A stretch of DNA of 64,000 nucleotides from Sweltsa coloradensis (GCA_024449915.1 JAMZAV010004503.1:1-64000); one strand, 5' to 3'. Counted from the stretch's first letter, positions 18,688 through 29,745 are shown. Program-made: numbers and translations. Notes: generated from the sequence alone by a model not told the origin.

Positions 18688-20895
18688 CACAGAGAAAAAT
18701 ATTTACAAAATTATTGCTGAATTCACAGAACGTTCTGCACCAGCAGCAAAACGTTTGCTATTATATGGACAAGAAAACATTTTGATGAAAACACCAAACG
18801 AGTATTGCTAATATTTACAAAACATTATGCTACTTTAGGAAAATGGTTTTGCTGGGTTTACATAACGTTCTGCTGGCCAGCACAATGTTTTGCTGGAATA
18901 ACCAAACGTTTCGCTGGGATAGCAGAATATTCTGCAAGTTAGCCGAATGTTTTACTGGGATTACAGAATATTTTGCTGGATAGCATAATGTTTTGCTGGG
19001 ATTACAGAATATTCTGCTGGTCAGCATAATGATTTGCTGGGATTACAGAACGGTTTGCTGGTCCAGCAGAAAGTTTTGTTGGAATTACAGAGCATTATGC
19101 TGGTTCAGTAAAACATACTGTTGTACCAGCATAATGTTCTGTAATCCCAGCAAAACATTCTGCTGGCTTAAGCCAAGATGTCGCTCGTTCGTGGCAAAAA
19201 CAAATTTATTAAAATATCACAATGTTATAATAATACTAGGAAAACGCTCAGTTGGACGCGTTGTTGAGCGAGCACCGGTACGTGCAACACGACCCGAGTA
19301 CGACATTCCCATAATGTTACATACCAATAAGTCTTTAAGGTCTTGACCGATTTAGATGAAAATTTGTAAAATAGGAGAGAATGGATAAAATCCACCGCCA
19401 TCTAGAGGACCTTGACATTAGGCCTATTTCTTTGGGAAAACTATTTTAACTTTTGATTACTTCTAGGTGGCAGTACATAGTGACCAGAATTCTAGTGCGA
19501 CTTTTCGTTGCCATGGTAACGTTACTTTTGTTAAAATGTAATTTCTATCTACACTACTTATCGGATCAAAATAAAATTAACATATTCGTGACCGGACGGA
19601 CATTCTAAATGATTTGGCTACCTCAGATTTTGTCGCCGTTTAGTTTTTTAAAAAAACTTTAGATTAACTTTAATGTAACTTTATAACTTTTTGAACGATT
19701 TTGCCACAAATCTAATGGCATTCAATCGGGAACGAAGCTTGCGGATGGTCAAAATTTCAACTCGATCCGAGCCTCCGTTCGACAGCTATCATGAGCCAAA
19801 AAAGCTGTGCGACTTTCCGTTGCCATGGTAACGGGACTTTGTTATAATGTAATTTTCATCTACACTACTTATCGGATCAAAATAAAAATAACATATTCGT
19901 GATCGGACGGACATTCTAAATGATTTGGCCACCTCAGATTTTGTCGCCGTTTAGTTTGAAAAAAAAAACTTTCGATTAACTTTAATGTAACTTTTTAACT
20001 TTTTGAACGATTTTGCCACAAAACTATACAGCAACCCGCCTAGGTGGTATGTACATGTGTGCAAAATTTCAGGTCGATCAGAGAAACGGTGCGACCTGTA
20101 TCGAAGCAGTAACAAAAAAAAAAAACAGACATTCGAGCCATAAGAGTCAAGTGGAGACGCTCGCTTCGCTCGCTCAATAATTATTTTCACTAAATAATTC
20201 ACACAGATACACGCGAGAGTTATTCAATATTAAGAAAACACACGACGGCATTGTTCCTTTTTTTCCTCCGACAATCACAAATGGTTGTATAGTTTGCTTC
20301 AAAGTTTCTGTACTCTTGCCGCCTTCCGTTGTTGTCTCGTTATCTGCAACGAAGTTGTAATTTTGTAATTAGCTATTTATCAGCACGGTACATATTAGGT
20401 TTAATACATAATAATAATTGTACTATATAATCACATGTTGTATTATACATACCTCATACCTTTATTATTTGCAACTACTTTGTTGTTAAACCTCACAGTC
20501 ATAGGTAAGGTAACTGGCAAGTAAACGGCCATGCTTGATGCTCGGTGCTTCACTTTGCTATTTCTTCCTCGTGGCGTGCGCACTGTAAGCTATCTCGTCA
20601 AATCTCGCGCAGGTCTCGCGAGGTAGCTTGCAATACATATCGCTACATTCGAATCAGCAAAACGTTCGGTAAATTTAGCATAATATTTTGCTGCAGGAGC
20701 AGAATGTTTCGCTAAGTACCAACTAGCAAAATATTCTGCTGTTGCAGCGAAATATCATGCTGGATTCTTTATTTTAGAGTAAGCAATAATTGTATTGCTG
20801 TTTCAGCATACCTGTTCTGTTAAATTCACCGAAAATATTGCTGGAACAGCAAAATAAAGTTAGCAATAATTGTTTGGTAAATATTTTTCTCTGTG
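18688..20895. mobile_element. Foldback transposon with minisatellite arms, about 2.2 kb
   Basis: Outer ends CACAGAGAAAAATATTTAC (18688) and its inverse, TAAATATTTTTCTCTGTG, ending at 20895. The left arm (18805-19170) is built of about ten imperfect repeats of words such as GCTGGGATTACAGAATATT and TTTTGCTGGTCAGCATAATG. The right arm (20650-20880) has the inverted equivalents (GCAGAATGTTTCGCTAAG, AGCAAAATATTCTGCTG). The homologous empty region at 60800-60910 lacks the insert. A HINE-like element sits in the centre. 20180-20650 is the rest of its interior, with no gene seen. No transposase. Confidence 0.65.
19235..20177 (-). mobile_element. Helentron/HINE-like element, family C
   Basis: Begins ACTAGGAAAACGCTCAGTTG, GACGCGTTGTTGAGCGAGCA and ends GCTTCGCTCGCTCAA, so it shares the hairpin and end design of families A and B with different sequence. 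Inside are two direct copies of a block of about 350 bp (GTTGCCATGGTAACG, ATTTTCATCTACACTACTTATCG-like, ACGGACATTCTAAATGATTTGG). It is 943 bp long and non-coding. Confidence 0.65.
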
Positions 20896-21335
20896 TAATA
20901 AAATAGGTATACTCTTTATTTCTCATCTCCCGTGACATTCTACCTACAGCAACCTATCATTTTTTAATGTGGCCGTGGGAGGTGGTGCTGTCATTTCATC
21001 CTGGAGCCTTTAGCCTTAAATTTATTGGTTAAATGTGTTCCTCGCGTCTGCCGACGAGAACTGAGCCGTGTCCACAGAACACACATACAACAGAGAGTAA
21101 ACTCGGTCAGGAGACGCGCGCATGTAATGGCACGGGCCACAGTGGTGTTTGTACAACCATAGCAAAATCAATGATAAATAGTGATTACATTGTAATTGCG
21201 ATTGTCCGAGTTTGCTAATTAAAACATTAATTCATTTAAGCTTGATTTACAACAGCAGCTATACAGTATTCAGGTAGGAACAAATATATAACAATTGTTA
21301 AATAAATGAAAATGTGTGTCATATCTACAGATTTT
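20896..21335. other. Non-coding flank
   Basis: Matches 60885-61000 (CAACCTATCATTTTTTAATG, GTGGCCGTGGGAGG, GTGTTCCTCGCGTCTGCCGA), so it belongs to the same duplicated series. No gene supported. Confidence 0.35.
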
Positions 21336-22071
21336 TGGATGAGCGTAGCGAGCGTAGCAAGCGAAGCGAAGATTCCATTTCACTACACTGGAGAAAAAAA
21401 TCCGGAATGTTTTTTTTCTTTTTTTTCTGTTTGAATTTTTGTGTATTTTTAAACACGATTCCGGCTAAACAAATCCTCCAATTGCGATGAAATTTTCTGG
21501 AGGCCTTCGAAATCTCTGAACTTCGAACTGCCACGTTTTTGAGTGCAATCGGAAAATTATTTCTCATGAAAATCACAATTTTACGTTTTTTTCGATTTAA
21601 AAAAAATTTCTTCGACTTATAACACCTACATGCTTAATCCGATTTTAATGATTTTTTCACAGAACCTTAATTTTATGAATTAAGATATTCGTGTGAAATT
21701 TGAGCACAATCAAAAAATTATTTCTCATGAAAATCGAAATTTTACATGTTTTTTTCTTTTTTAAACAATTCTTTGACTTATAACACCAACATTCTTTATC
21801 CTATTGCTATGCTTTTTTCACAGAACCTTAAGTTTATAAATTTATATATTCGTGTAAAATTTGAGCGCAATCGAACAATTTTTTCTTATGAAAATCGCAA
21901 TTTTACGATTTTTTTCTTTTTTTAATAATTACGATTTATAAAAAAATAAAAAAATAAAGTTAATTTTTTATTTAATTTAATTTAATTAAAAAAAAAAATT
22001 TCGACTTAGTAATAATTTTTTCACAGAACAACAGAAAATCCGCATAACACATGGCAGCTCAATGCACCAAT

Positions 22072-23461
22072 GGACGAGTAGTCTAACTCCGCCCCCTGAC
22101 GTCACAACTCAAACATGTGCTCAAAGATGGCCGTACTGTGGGACGATTTTAACTGACAGCCTGACTGTACCACACTAAAGACTGGATATCTGGATTAAAA
22201 TGGTTCAATATTGTATTGTTTCACGATGTTCGTCAACAGCTAAAATAGGAGGGGTGTCTTTACACTCGTTTCCGAAGGATATCAAGTTAAGAAATAAGAC
22301 GTGGGAAGTTAAAATCAGATAGATAAGAAATGTTTTACGAAAACATGTGATACCATGCTTGTAGGCCTATAATGTTCTTTGCATTTCGTGGATTCCGATT
22401 ACAAGCAAATATCCTCATGGCAAACTTAAGTGTTTGCGAGATGGAGCCCTGCCCATGTGTTTACCCATTTTTTTATTTCCCGGACTGGCCAACTATCTTC
22501 ATTCTAAACTTAATGCTTGTAGTAGGCAGGCTAATGAGTAGACCTGTTTGACGCGGCCCTATAATTCTGCACAAGAGAGAGGCCTAAGCACTAGACAGGC
22601 TACTTTTGTTTAGGTGTAGGGCCTAGACCTAGCTAGAATAGAATAGAATGTTGCTTTATTTCCATTAAGTATTGCATACATAGTTAGTTTTATGTTTACA
22701 TAACACAGTTGACCCCTAAGATAATAAAAGTAGGCCTACATCTAGTAGTTAGGGTAGGCCTATATGGAAAGGAAAATAACACCTAGGCCTAGCCTCTGCT
22801 TATTGGTAGGTTAAAACTAACAGTATAGCCTTGATTTTGCTTTTAAGGTAGGCCTAGGTCTAAAGCTTCCAAGGTTAAAGGCCTAAACTGTGTATAAACT
22901 ATAAAGAGGGGTACATTTCTAGGCCTAAATCTTAGCAAAGAGGTGTGTCTAGTCCTAGCCGTGTAGGCCTAGGATTAGAAGTAGAACCTAGGCCTTTGCC
23001 TAACCCTAGAGTTAAACTCAGGCCTAGGTGCCTAATTTTTACGATATGATCTTGTGAACTGAGGAAAAATAAATTATGTTGGCCTAAACCCGAAACTAAA
23101 CTTTAAAAAAGGCTTTCTAGAGTAAAAGCTTTGGGTTTATAATCATTCTAAACCCAAAGGTATAGGGACTATGATGACCACCGTTTTCTGAAGTCCACAC
23201 ATCTTCTAGGACATAACATAGGACAATACAACAGCCTTCCATAAAAAGCAGCTGGCTTCTTTCTTGATCTACATAGTCTTTGGCTAAGCCCATTCTAAAA
23301 AATAACATATTTTTCAAGGATTTTTTCCACCCGCACGGGCGTAAAAACACGTTGAAGTCCATTGCGCCAAACACACTTAGGTTGCAGCTTGTCCCACAGT
23401 TCGCGGCGCTATCTGTTGGATTTTTCGGAACTAGCTAAGCCCCGCCTTTGACTAGTTGTCC
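22072..23461 (+). mobile_element. DNA transposon-like insert carrying a THAP-coding fragment
   Basis: Its ends are an imperfect inverted repeat, GGACGAGTAGTC on the left and GGACAACTAGTC read from the right. Both are followed inward by CCGCCCC/GGCGGGG-type words, and both sides carry ACTGTGGGAC. The duplicated AT at 22070-22071 and 23462-23463 restores the host element exactly. The interior 22370-23060 is rich in AGGCCTA. It holds one THAP-like open frame (22200-22322) and no transposase core. It could be a non-autonomous relative of a THAP-transposase element or a captured gene start. Confidence 0.55.
22200..22322 (+). CDS. N-terminal half of a THAP zinc-finger domain (partial)
   Basis: ATG at 22200 opens a 40-residue frame reading MVQYCIVSRCSS, GGVSLHSFPKD, TWEVKIR and then TAG. 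The opening Cys-X4-Cys, the S-HSFPKD block and the Trp about ten residues later are hallmarks of THAP domains, which bind DNA through a C2CH zinc site and occur in P-element-type transposases and host regulators. The second Cys-His pair and AVPTIF box are not found downstream, so the frame is a fragment, an unspliced first exon (GT follows GGGAA) or damaged. It lies inside a 1.39-kb inverted-repeat insert. Confidence 0.6.
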   Translation: MVQYCIVSRCSSTAKIGGVSLHSFPKDIKLRNKTWEVKIR

Positions 23462-23509
23462 ATTACGCTCATCCAACAACGCGGCTGGACATTAGCGTTT
23501 TCCTAGTAC

Positions 23510-24300
23510 TATAAAAATCCTATTTATTATTGTATTATTGGGACATATTGCAATTTGGAACTAACTGTATTTCATTTCAGTGGAATTTATACATAGAAAT
23601 CTCGGTTATAGTATACTTTGAGAAGAGTTTATTATTATTAATTAATTAAGCTTTGTATCTCTCCCCGTCTCATCTGGCCTCGCTCTCACCTTGTAATTCC
23701 AGCAATATTTGTAAAAATTTAAAAAGTGTTTGTCACAATTAGTAAATTTTAGATTTTGCGTCGAGTTTTTTTCTATTTATCTTCATCTTCGTAGGTTGAT
23801 ATTTTTTAACACTACTCTTCCCAATTACAGACGCCGACGTCCTATTCTAACTATATTATCAAGTTGATCATCCAGTTCTGTTTCATTATTAATTTATATT
23901 CACGTTTTATTAGTTGTTGTGGAGCTTAAACAAAATCCAGGATAATATATTAATCTAATCGCTTAATAAAACTATTATTATACAACGGGCACAAAAGAAT
24001 ATTCTATGTATGGTAGGAATGCCCTCTGTAGTTAACACATTAACTTTGCTCCGTGTGACCTTCATGCAACAAAGTATCACATCACTACATTATTCACACG
24101 ACAACTGGTGCAACTGGTTTTTCTTTTTTCTAGCACGTGGGTTTGTGCAGATTGACACATCTTTACTCATCTATTTAATATTTCATATATCAGGGGTGTA
24201 CATATCTTTAAAATAAAGACATACTGTTGTACCGATTGGCCATAGATTCAGGGGCGGCAAGGGGGTGAGGAGAGGCAAGAGTATTTGTATATATTAAATG
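23510..24300. other. Non-coding upstream sequence
   Basis: No gene supported. Contains CTAGCACGTGGG at 24133-24144, shared with 8029, so the right part is the upstream block of the next module. Confidence 0.35.
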
Positions 24301-24701
24301 GGTAAGTACCTTGATCCTTGAGATTTATTCTGTCACAATTGTGTAGTGATTTATACAAAATAGCCTTGCACACTCAGTGTGATTCTTTCATAATAGAACA
24401 CATTTTAAACAAAGTATCCCATGCATGTTGGTAATAAGGCAGAAACAAAGGTCGTTGTTAAAGAAATTAATGCAACTTGCATGACTTTGTCATTTAAATG
24501 AAATGTATGATGTAATGAATATTGCATTTATACAACAACTTAATTAACCTTATTTTTATTTAGACATTGATGTTTTTGTTTGTTTGTTTTTACTTTGTTT
24601 GATGTTTGTTCCAACACCTTTCTTTTAATCAATCAAACCTTGTAGTTTTATAAACGTAATGTTTTTGGTTTCAGTTCCAGCTCGATGTTTGTCAGTATCA
24701 G
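24301..24701 (+). promoter_or_regulatory. Conserved intronic block upstream of class I exon E
   Basis: Aligns with 8330-8759: GGGTAAGTACC, CTGTCACAATTGTG, CACTCAGTGTGATT, TTTCATAATAGAACA, ACTTGCATGAC. It ends with acceptor GTCAGTATCAG at 24701; a second candidate, TTGGTTTCAG, ends at 24674. The use of the downstream acceptor is inferred from the alignment of its phase with the intact exon at 41120. Confidence 0.5.
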
Positions 24702-25091
24702 ATGCCGACCAAGCCTGGCGTCCAGCTCCTGATGACGGGCTGCAAGATGGAAGATATCACTGTACAAGATGTCCCCGTAGCTTCAAGCTGAAAAAAGATT
24801 TAACACCACATGTGAAAGATGACTGTGGACGACAAGAACCACACAAGTGTCTAGTTTGCAACAAAAAGTTTATTAAAAAAAAATCTTATTACACACATGA
24901 AGCACGAGTGTGGAGACGAACCACGACTTGTTTGCAAGTATTGTGGAAATAAATTCAAACTGATTAACAGCTTGAATAGACATGTGAATCACGTGTGCGG
25001 TAAAGAGCCCCAGTTTAAGTGTCCTCACTGTGCTCATCGTGCACATCTTAAAAGTAATTTAATCCAGCATATCAAGAAAATGCACCCATAA
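24702..25091 (+). CDS. lola-like: Class I zinc-finger terminal exon E (four fingers, one frameshift)
   Basis: Predicted DNA-binding end of a BTB zinc-finger transcription factor like longitudinals lacking. The unit runs from acceptor CAG at 24701 to TAA at 25089-25091. Linker DADQAWRPAPDDG is followed by four fingers starting at residues 21, 50, 79 and 108: CTRC, CLVC, CKYC and CPHC, each with 12 residues to His. The first three end His-X4-Cys and the last His-X4-His, giving C2HC, C2HC, C2HC, C2H2. The exon is 390 nt, where the intact layout needs 392. Two bases are missing in a CACACA run near 24893, exactly between Thr-His and Met-Lys of finger 2, splitting the frame. Everything else is intact, so a dinucleotide assembly error is plausible. 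It is the best-preserved class I copy. Confidence 0.8.
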
Positions 25092-25425
25092 TGGCTTTGT
25101 TACTTTCAGAATATATTATTTAATTACGATTATCCAGTGAATACTAAGAGTGAACTTTTTGGAGATGAAAGGTTTTTCAACTATAATAACAGTAATTTGT
25201 GTTGCTTGGCTAGCTTTTATATTTTCTTGTGTGTAATTAAGTGATGAATACGCATAGTTCGGGACCAGAGGCTTAATGGTCACACAATGTGGACACAGGC
25301 GTAGCCACTCGATGTTGAGTGATAGGGGGCATGATGCGGAGATAACAATCATGCAACACTAACGAGAGCTTGTACTTTTAGGAGTATGTATACTGAGCGT
25401 AGCTATCAAAGCGAATAAATTAGGT
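25092..25425 (+). other. 3' flank of exon E
   Basis: Parallel to 1-235 and 9149-9440: AACTATAATAACAGTAATTTG, CATAGTTCGGGACCAGAGGC, ACAATCATGCAACACTAACG, GAGCGTAGCTATCAAAGCG. It ends where the duplicated segment starts. Presumed 3' UTR. Confidence 0.5.
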
Positions 25426-26612
25426 GTTTTCTTTGCAATATTATTTACAGACTTTGCATCTCAGTGATATACCTAATGTTTTGATACCAACGAAATCCCT
25501 ACACTTAGACATCCTCCATGTTTGTGTGTTTACAATTTAACCAAACACTAAAAAAGGTGTTCTCATTTTTTCTCAGTCTGCTTGATATTTCTGATGGTTT
25601 AAAGCTGATTCGGAACAAAATGTTTTTTTTGATTTGGGTTGATCGGACCAAAAAAGGTACTAGAACAGAAAACAGATTGGAAATAAAAATCATTTCTATT
25701 GATAACCCTGTATGTATGTTGTGTATGTTTATTTCTTGCCAATGATTTATTACTTATTAAATTGTGTATCTTTTTATTTCACTACACTTAAGTTTCGTTT
25801 TCATACAATGTGCGAATACGGGCGAATGTTGTTGACCAACAACGTGACCAACGTACAGTGCTGCCAAAGTTTAGATAATTCGCGCCATTCGCACGTCGAC
25901 ATTAAAACTGGCCTTAATGGTGTTTTCTTTTTGTGTAATATTATTTAATAACACAACTATTACCGATTTGGTTTCCATGGTATCGTGTCTCATGATGAGT
26001 CTAAGTAAATATTTTCATAATCATATTCTTTAAGACCTTCAATGATGTTCACTGTAGCAGATGTATTGATGAAAGCAAACGCTGTGTTTATCACGAGCGT
26101 TACTTGTGTGCAGTGACAGAACTGCTAGGGTTTTGGGGAATGAGGGGGAGGGGGGGGGGCACTATACTGTGGCAAGATTTTGAAACTAAGAATGTCTCCT
26201 AGAACCTTCTTATCTGAAGTGTAGCTACTCGTCTACTACAAGTTTTGTTGATTTTGAAAGTGGTTTGTTTCGCTTATACTTTTTCACTCGTTTAAATTGT
26301 TTCCAAGTGAATAGTGGATAACAACAATCTAGACTTGACTCATGATTATAATGATTTATGTTGTACACCTCTATTTCTTACATTGGTGCGGTTGCACAGT
26401 ATTATGTCTAGAGAAATGCCTCATAACCCTGCCTATGACATACTTGGGTGCTCTAATTTAGTCATTTATTGAGGTATAATTTCTACAATGATACCTTGAT
26501 AATGGGCAGGGAGATCTGCCCTAAAAGTTGGTAATTGAACTCTTTTAAACTCGGAAACTCGAAAGAATTATTTATGTCATAAAAATAAATATATATATAT
26601 ATATATATATAT

Positions 26613-26700
26613 GTTAGTACTTTAGACAGAAATTAAAAAAGTGACTACACCGGGGTACCCCGGTGTAGTCACTTTTTTAATTGCTGTCTAAAGTACTTAC
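26613..26700. repeat. Near-perfect 88-bp hairpin centred on GGTACC
   Basis: Arms GTTAGTACTTTAGACAGAAA and TTAAAAAAGTGACTACACCG, then GGGTACCC at the centre, then the complement back to GTACTTAC. Essentially no loop. It follows a (TA)n tract. Copy in unit 2 at 29550-29646. Confidence 0.85.
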
Positions 26701-26742
26701 ATAACAGCGTCATAGTCGCCTACTATAAAGCCAAGTTTAAAC

Positions 26743-26746
<4 letters not shown>

Positions 26747-26796
<50 letters not shown>
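26747..26796. repeat. (TA)n microsatellite
   Basis: About 25 uninterrupted TA dinucleotides. Equivalent tract in unit 2 at 29694-29742. Shorter TA tracts flank at 26590-26612, 26908-26930, 29525-29549 and 29855-29873. Confidence 0.9.
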
Positions 26797-26800
<4 letters not shown>

Positions 26801-26900
26801 CTCGATTTGGTTAGTCGGACGACGTCCACCTGGAATGTGGGAGATCCGTGGTTCGATTCCCGGTTTTGGGCGGATTTTTTTAATTTCTGAATTGTAGTAA
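26797..26900 (+). mobile_element. tRNA-derived SINE, unit 1
   Basis: TTGGTTAGTCGGACGACG, then CCACCTGGAATGTGGGAGAT (anticodon arm), GTGGTTCGATTCCCGG (T arm and B box) and the tail TTAATTTCTGAATTGTAG. Same family as 6978-7098. The copy in unit 2 is at 29747-29845. Confidence 0.6.
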
Positions 26901-26973
26901 ATAAAAACAAATATATATATATATATATATGAATATTAGGTTTTTAAGCATAAGCCCGCTTTAAGGACATAGT

Positions 26974-27071
26974 TATTGATTCATAGCAGTTGCCGAAAAA
27001 GTTTGCCCCGACTGGGGTTCTGGGATCGAACCCCAGTCGGGGCAAACTTTTCGACAACTGCTATGAATCAA
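26974..27071. repeat. tRNA-derived palindrome, unit 1
   Basis: 98-bp foldback: ATTGATTCATAGCAGTTG, then AGTTTGCCCCGACTGGGGTT, a CTGGGA centre, then TCGAACCCCAGTCGGGGCAA and on to CAACTGCTATGAATCAAT. Each arm contains the T-arm and acceptor 3' half of a tRNA, the same half seen at 1981-2001. The upstream phrase AAGCCCGCTTTAAGGACATA also matches 1885-1904. Confidence 0.8.
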
Positions 27072-27330
27072 TATATATATATAAAACAACATGTAATTGT
27101 ATATATGATATGTTATACATGCAGAATGTACACGAAATAAGTAACGACTGAAGGTCACTTGTTTAGTAGTAAATTGAGTTTTCATTAGAGGCTGGGATAC
27201 TTTTAACTGTCGGGCCTGAATTATCTGGCTTTACCACCACTAACTTTGCATAAATAATATTTGATCTATTATGAAATTGATGCCAATTATGCCCTTAAAT
27301 ACTAATATATTCACGGCATAGAAATATGTA

Positions 27331-28113
27331 TTTGTATGAGCGAAGCGAAGATTCCATTTCACTACCCTGGAGAAAAAAATCCGGAATGTTTTGCTTTTTT
27401 TCTGTTTGTATTATTGTGTGTTTTTTACATGTTAACACAATTCCGGCTAAACCGATACTCCAATTACGATGAAATTTTATAAAGGCTATTGAAATCTCTG
27501 AACTTAGAACTGACACGTTTTGATCGTAATCAAAAATGATTTCTCATTAAAAATCGCCATTTTACAATTTAAAAAAAAAAATCTTCGGCTTATAACAACT
27601 ACATTTTTTCTTCGATTGTTATGATTTTTTCACAGAACCTTAATTTGATGAATTTATATATTCGTGTAAAATTTGAGTGCAATCAAAAAAAGTTTTATTA
27701 TGAAAATCTCAATTTTACGATTTTTCGATTTTTAAAACATTTCTTCGACTTGTAACATCTACATGCATTATCCGATTGTAATGATTTTTTCACAGAACCT
27801 TAATTTTATGAATTCATATATTGGGGTGAAATTTGAACGCAATCGAAATATATTTTCTTGTGAAAATCGCAATTTTACAATGTTTTCATAAAAAAAAATC
27901 TTCGACTTAATAACACCTACTTGCTTTATCCGATTGTAATGATTTTTTTACAGAACCTTAATTAATTTTATGAATTAATATATTGGTGTGAAAATTTGAG
28001 CGCAATCGAAAAATAGTTTCTCATGAAAATCCCAATGTTACGCTTTTTTCGTTTAAAAAAATTACGCTCATCCAACAACGCGCCTGAAAAAGCGTTTGCG
28101 AAACTTCTTAGTT
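27331..28113 (+). mobile_element. Helentron/HINE-like element, family A, unit 1
   Basis: Starts TTTGTATGAGCGAAGCGAAG. Three internal repeats are spaced by about 158 bp, at about 27585, 27744 and 27900 (each with ATAACA-CTACWTGC and TTTTTTCACAGAACC-like words). It ends TTACGCTCATCCAACAACGC, then GCCTGAAAAAGCGTTTGCG and CTTCTTAGT. Internal minisatellite, subterminal inverted repeats and a 3' hairpin are all present. Confidence 0.75.
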
Positions 28114-28329
28114 TAGATATAAAATTTTTAATTTAACTACAGTATCGAAGGTCATAGCTTCTTCTAAATGCTGAGTGAAATCTGTCATGCATTGATTTTT
28201 CCCTTTAAGAAGAATTTATATGTTTTCATTTACAAAAAAAAGAAGGAAACTAGAAAAAGTTACAAAAAGAACCCAAAAACAATTGTTCATAGTAAACTTC
28301 TATTTGTACTGTTTTAGAAAGGTTTGTAT

Positions 28330-28378
28330 TTGGATGACGAAGCGAGACTTCAAATTCTCTGACCCCCAAAAATTTGCT
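28330..28378 (+). mobile_element. HINE-like family B, first 49 bp, cut at the duplication junction
   Basis: TTGGATGACGAAGCGAGACTTC, CTGACCCCCAAAAATTTGCT. This is the same start as the element at 31347, ended abruptly by the start of duplication unit 2. Confidence 0.75.
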
Positions 28379-29549
28379 GTTTTCTTTGCAATATTATTTA
28401 CGGACTTCTTGCATCTCAGTTATCTACCTAATGTTTTGATACCAACGAAATCCCTACACTTAGACATCCTACATGTTTGTGGGTTTACAATTTAACCAAA
28501 CACTAAAAAAGGTGTTCTCATTTTCTTCTCAGTCTGCTGGATTTTTCTGATGGTTTAAAGCTGATTTGGAACAATTTTTTTTTGATTTGGGTTGATCGGA
28601 CCAAAAAATGTACTAGAACAGAAAACAGATTGGAAATAAAAATTATTTCTATTGATAACCCTGTATGTATGATGTGTATGATAATTTCTTGACAATGTGT
28701 TATTACTTATTAAAATGTGTATCTTCTTATTTTACTACACTAAAGTTTCGTTTTCATACAATGTGCGAATACGGGCGAATGTTCTAGATCAATCAGAGTG
28801 CTAGGTGTACGTGACCAACGAACAGTGCTGCCAAAGTTAAGATAATTCGCGCCATTCGCACGTCCACATGAAAACTGGCCTTAATGGTGTTTTTTTTCTT
28901 TTTTGTGTAATATTATTTCAATAATACAACAATTACCGATTTGGTTTTAATGGTATCGTGACTCATGATGAGACTTGGTAAAAATTTCCATAATCATGAC
29001 CATCAATGATGTTCACTGTAGCAGATGTATTGATGAAAGCAAACGCTGTGTTTATCACGAGCGTTACTTGTGTGCAGTGGCCGAACTACGAGGGGGGGGG
29101 GGGGGGGGCACTTTACTGTGGCAAGATTTTGAAACTGAGAAAGTCTCCTAGAACCTTCTTATCTGAAGTGTAGCTACTCGTCTACTACTAGTTTTGTTGA
29201 TTTTGAGAGTGTTTGTTTCGCTTATACTTTTTCACTCGTTAAACTGTTTCCAAGTGAGAACAACAATCTAGACTTGACTCATGATTAATAATGATTTATG
29301 TTGTATACCTCTATTTCTTACATTGGTGCGGTTGCACAGTATTATGTCTAGAGAAATGCCTCCATAACCCTGCCTATGACATACTTGGGTGCTCTATTTT
29401 AGTCATTTATTGAGGTATAATTTCTACAATATTACCTTGATAATGGGCAGGAGATCTGCCCTAAAAGTTGGTAATTGAACTCTTTTAAACTCGGAAACTC
29501 GAAAGATATTTATGTCATATAATAAATATATATATATATATATATATAT

Positions 29550-29646
29550 GTTAGTACTTTAGACAGAAATTAAAAAAGTGACTACACCGAGGTTACACCG
29601 GGGTACCCGGTGTAGTCACTTTTTTAATTTCTGTCTAAAGTACTAA
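29550..29646. repeat. Hairpin, second copy
   Basis: Same arms as 26613-26700 with a short asymmetric insertion (GAGGTTACACC) beside the centre. The outermost bases GTTAGTAC and GTACTAAC are fully complementary here. Confidence 0.8.
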
Positions 29647-29689
29647 CATAATAGCGTCATAGTCGCCTACTATAAAGCCAAGTTTAAAC

Positions 29690-29745
<56 letters not shown>

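Larger units (their letters stand above)
21336..23509 (+). mobile_element. Helentron/HINE-like element, family A, with a nested insertion
   Basis: The outer element is 21336-22071 plus 23462-23509. It starts TTGGATGAGCGTAGCGAGCG, has internal repeats with ACACCTACATGCTTAATCC and TTTTTTCACAGAACC, and ends CTCATCCAACAACGCGGCTGG and then GCGTTTTCCTAGT. It keeps the complete 3' hairpin (AACGC and GCGTT around GGCTGGACATTA) and CTAGT end. A 1.39-kb insert interrupts it between CACCAAT and ATTACGC. Confidence 0.8.
25426..28378. repeat. Tandem segmental duplication, unit 1 (2.95 kb)
   Basis: Starts GTTTTCTTTGCAATATTATT and runs through module flank, poly-G, (TA)n, a hairpin, a SINE, a tRNA palindrome, a family A HINE-like element and the first about 50 bp of a family B element. 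Unit 2 repeats the same order with few differences. Unit 1 stops inside the family B element at CCCCCAAAAATTTGCT, where unit 2 begins. Unit 1 therefore shows the junction and unit 2 the original continuation. No gene lies inside. Confidence 0.85.

Noticed and set aside
23117..23374. 85-codon minus-strand frame in the THAP insert
   Set aside because: No domain recognised and no transposase signature; kept only as part of the insert.
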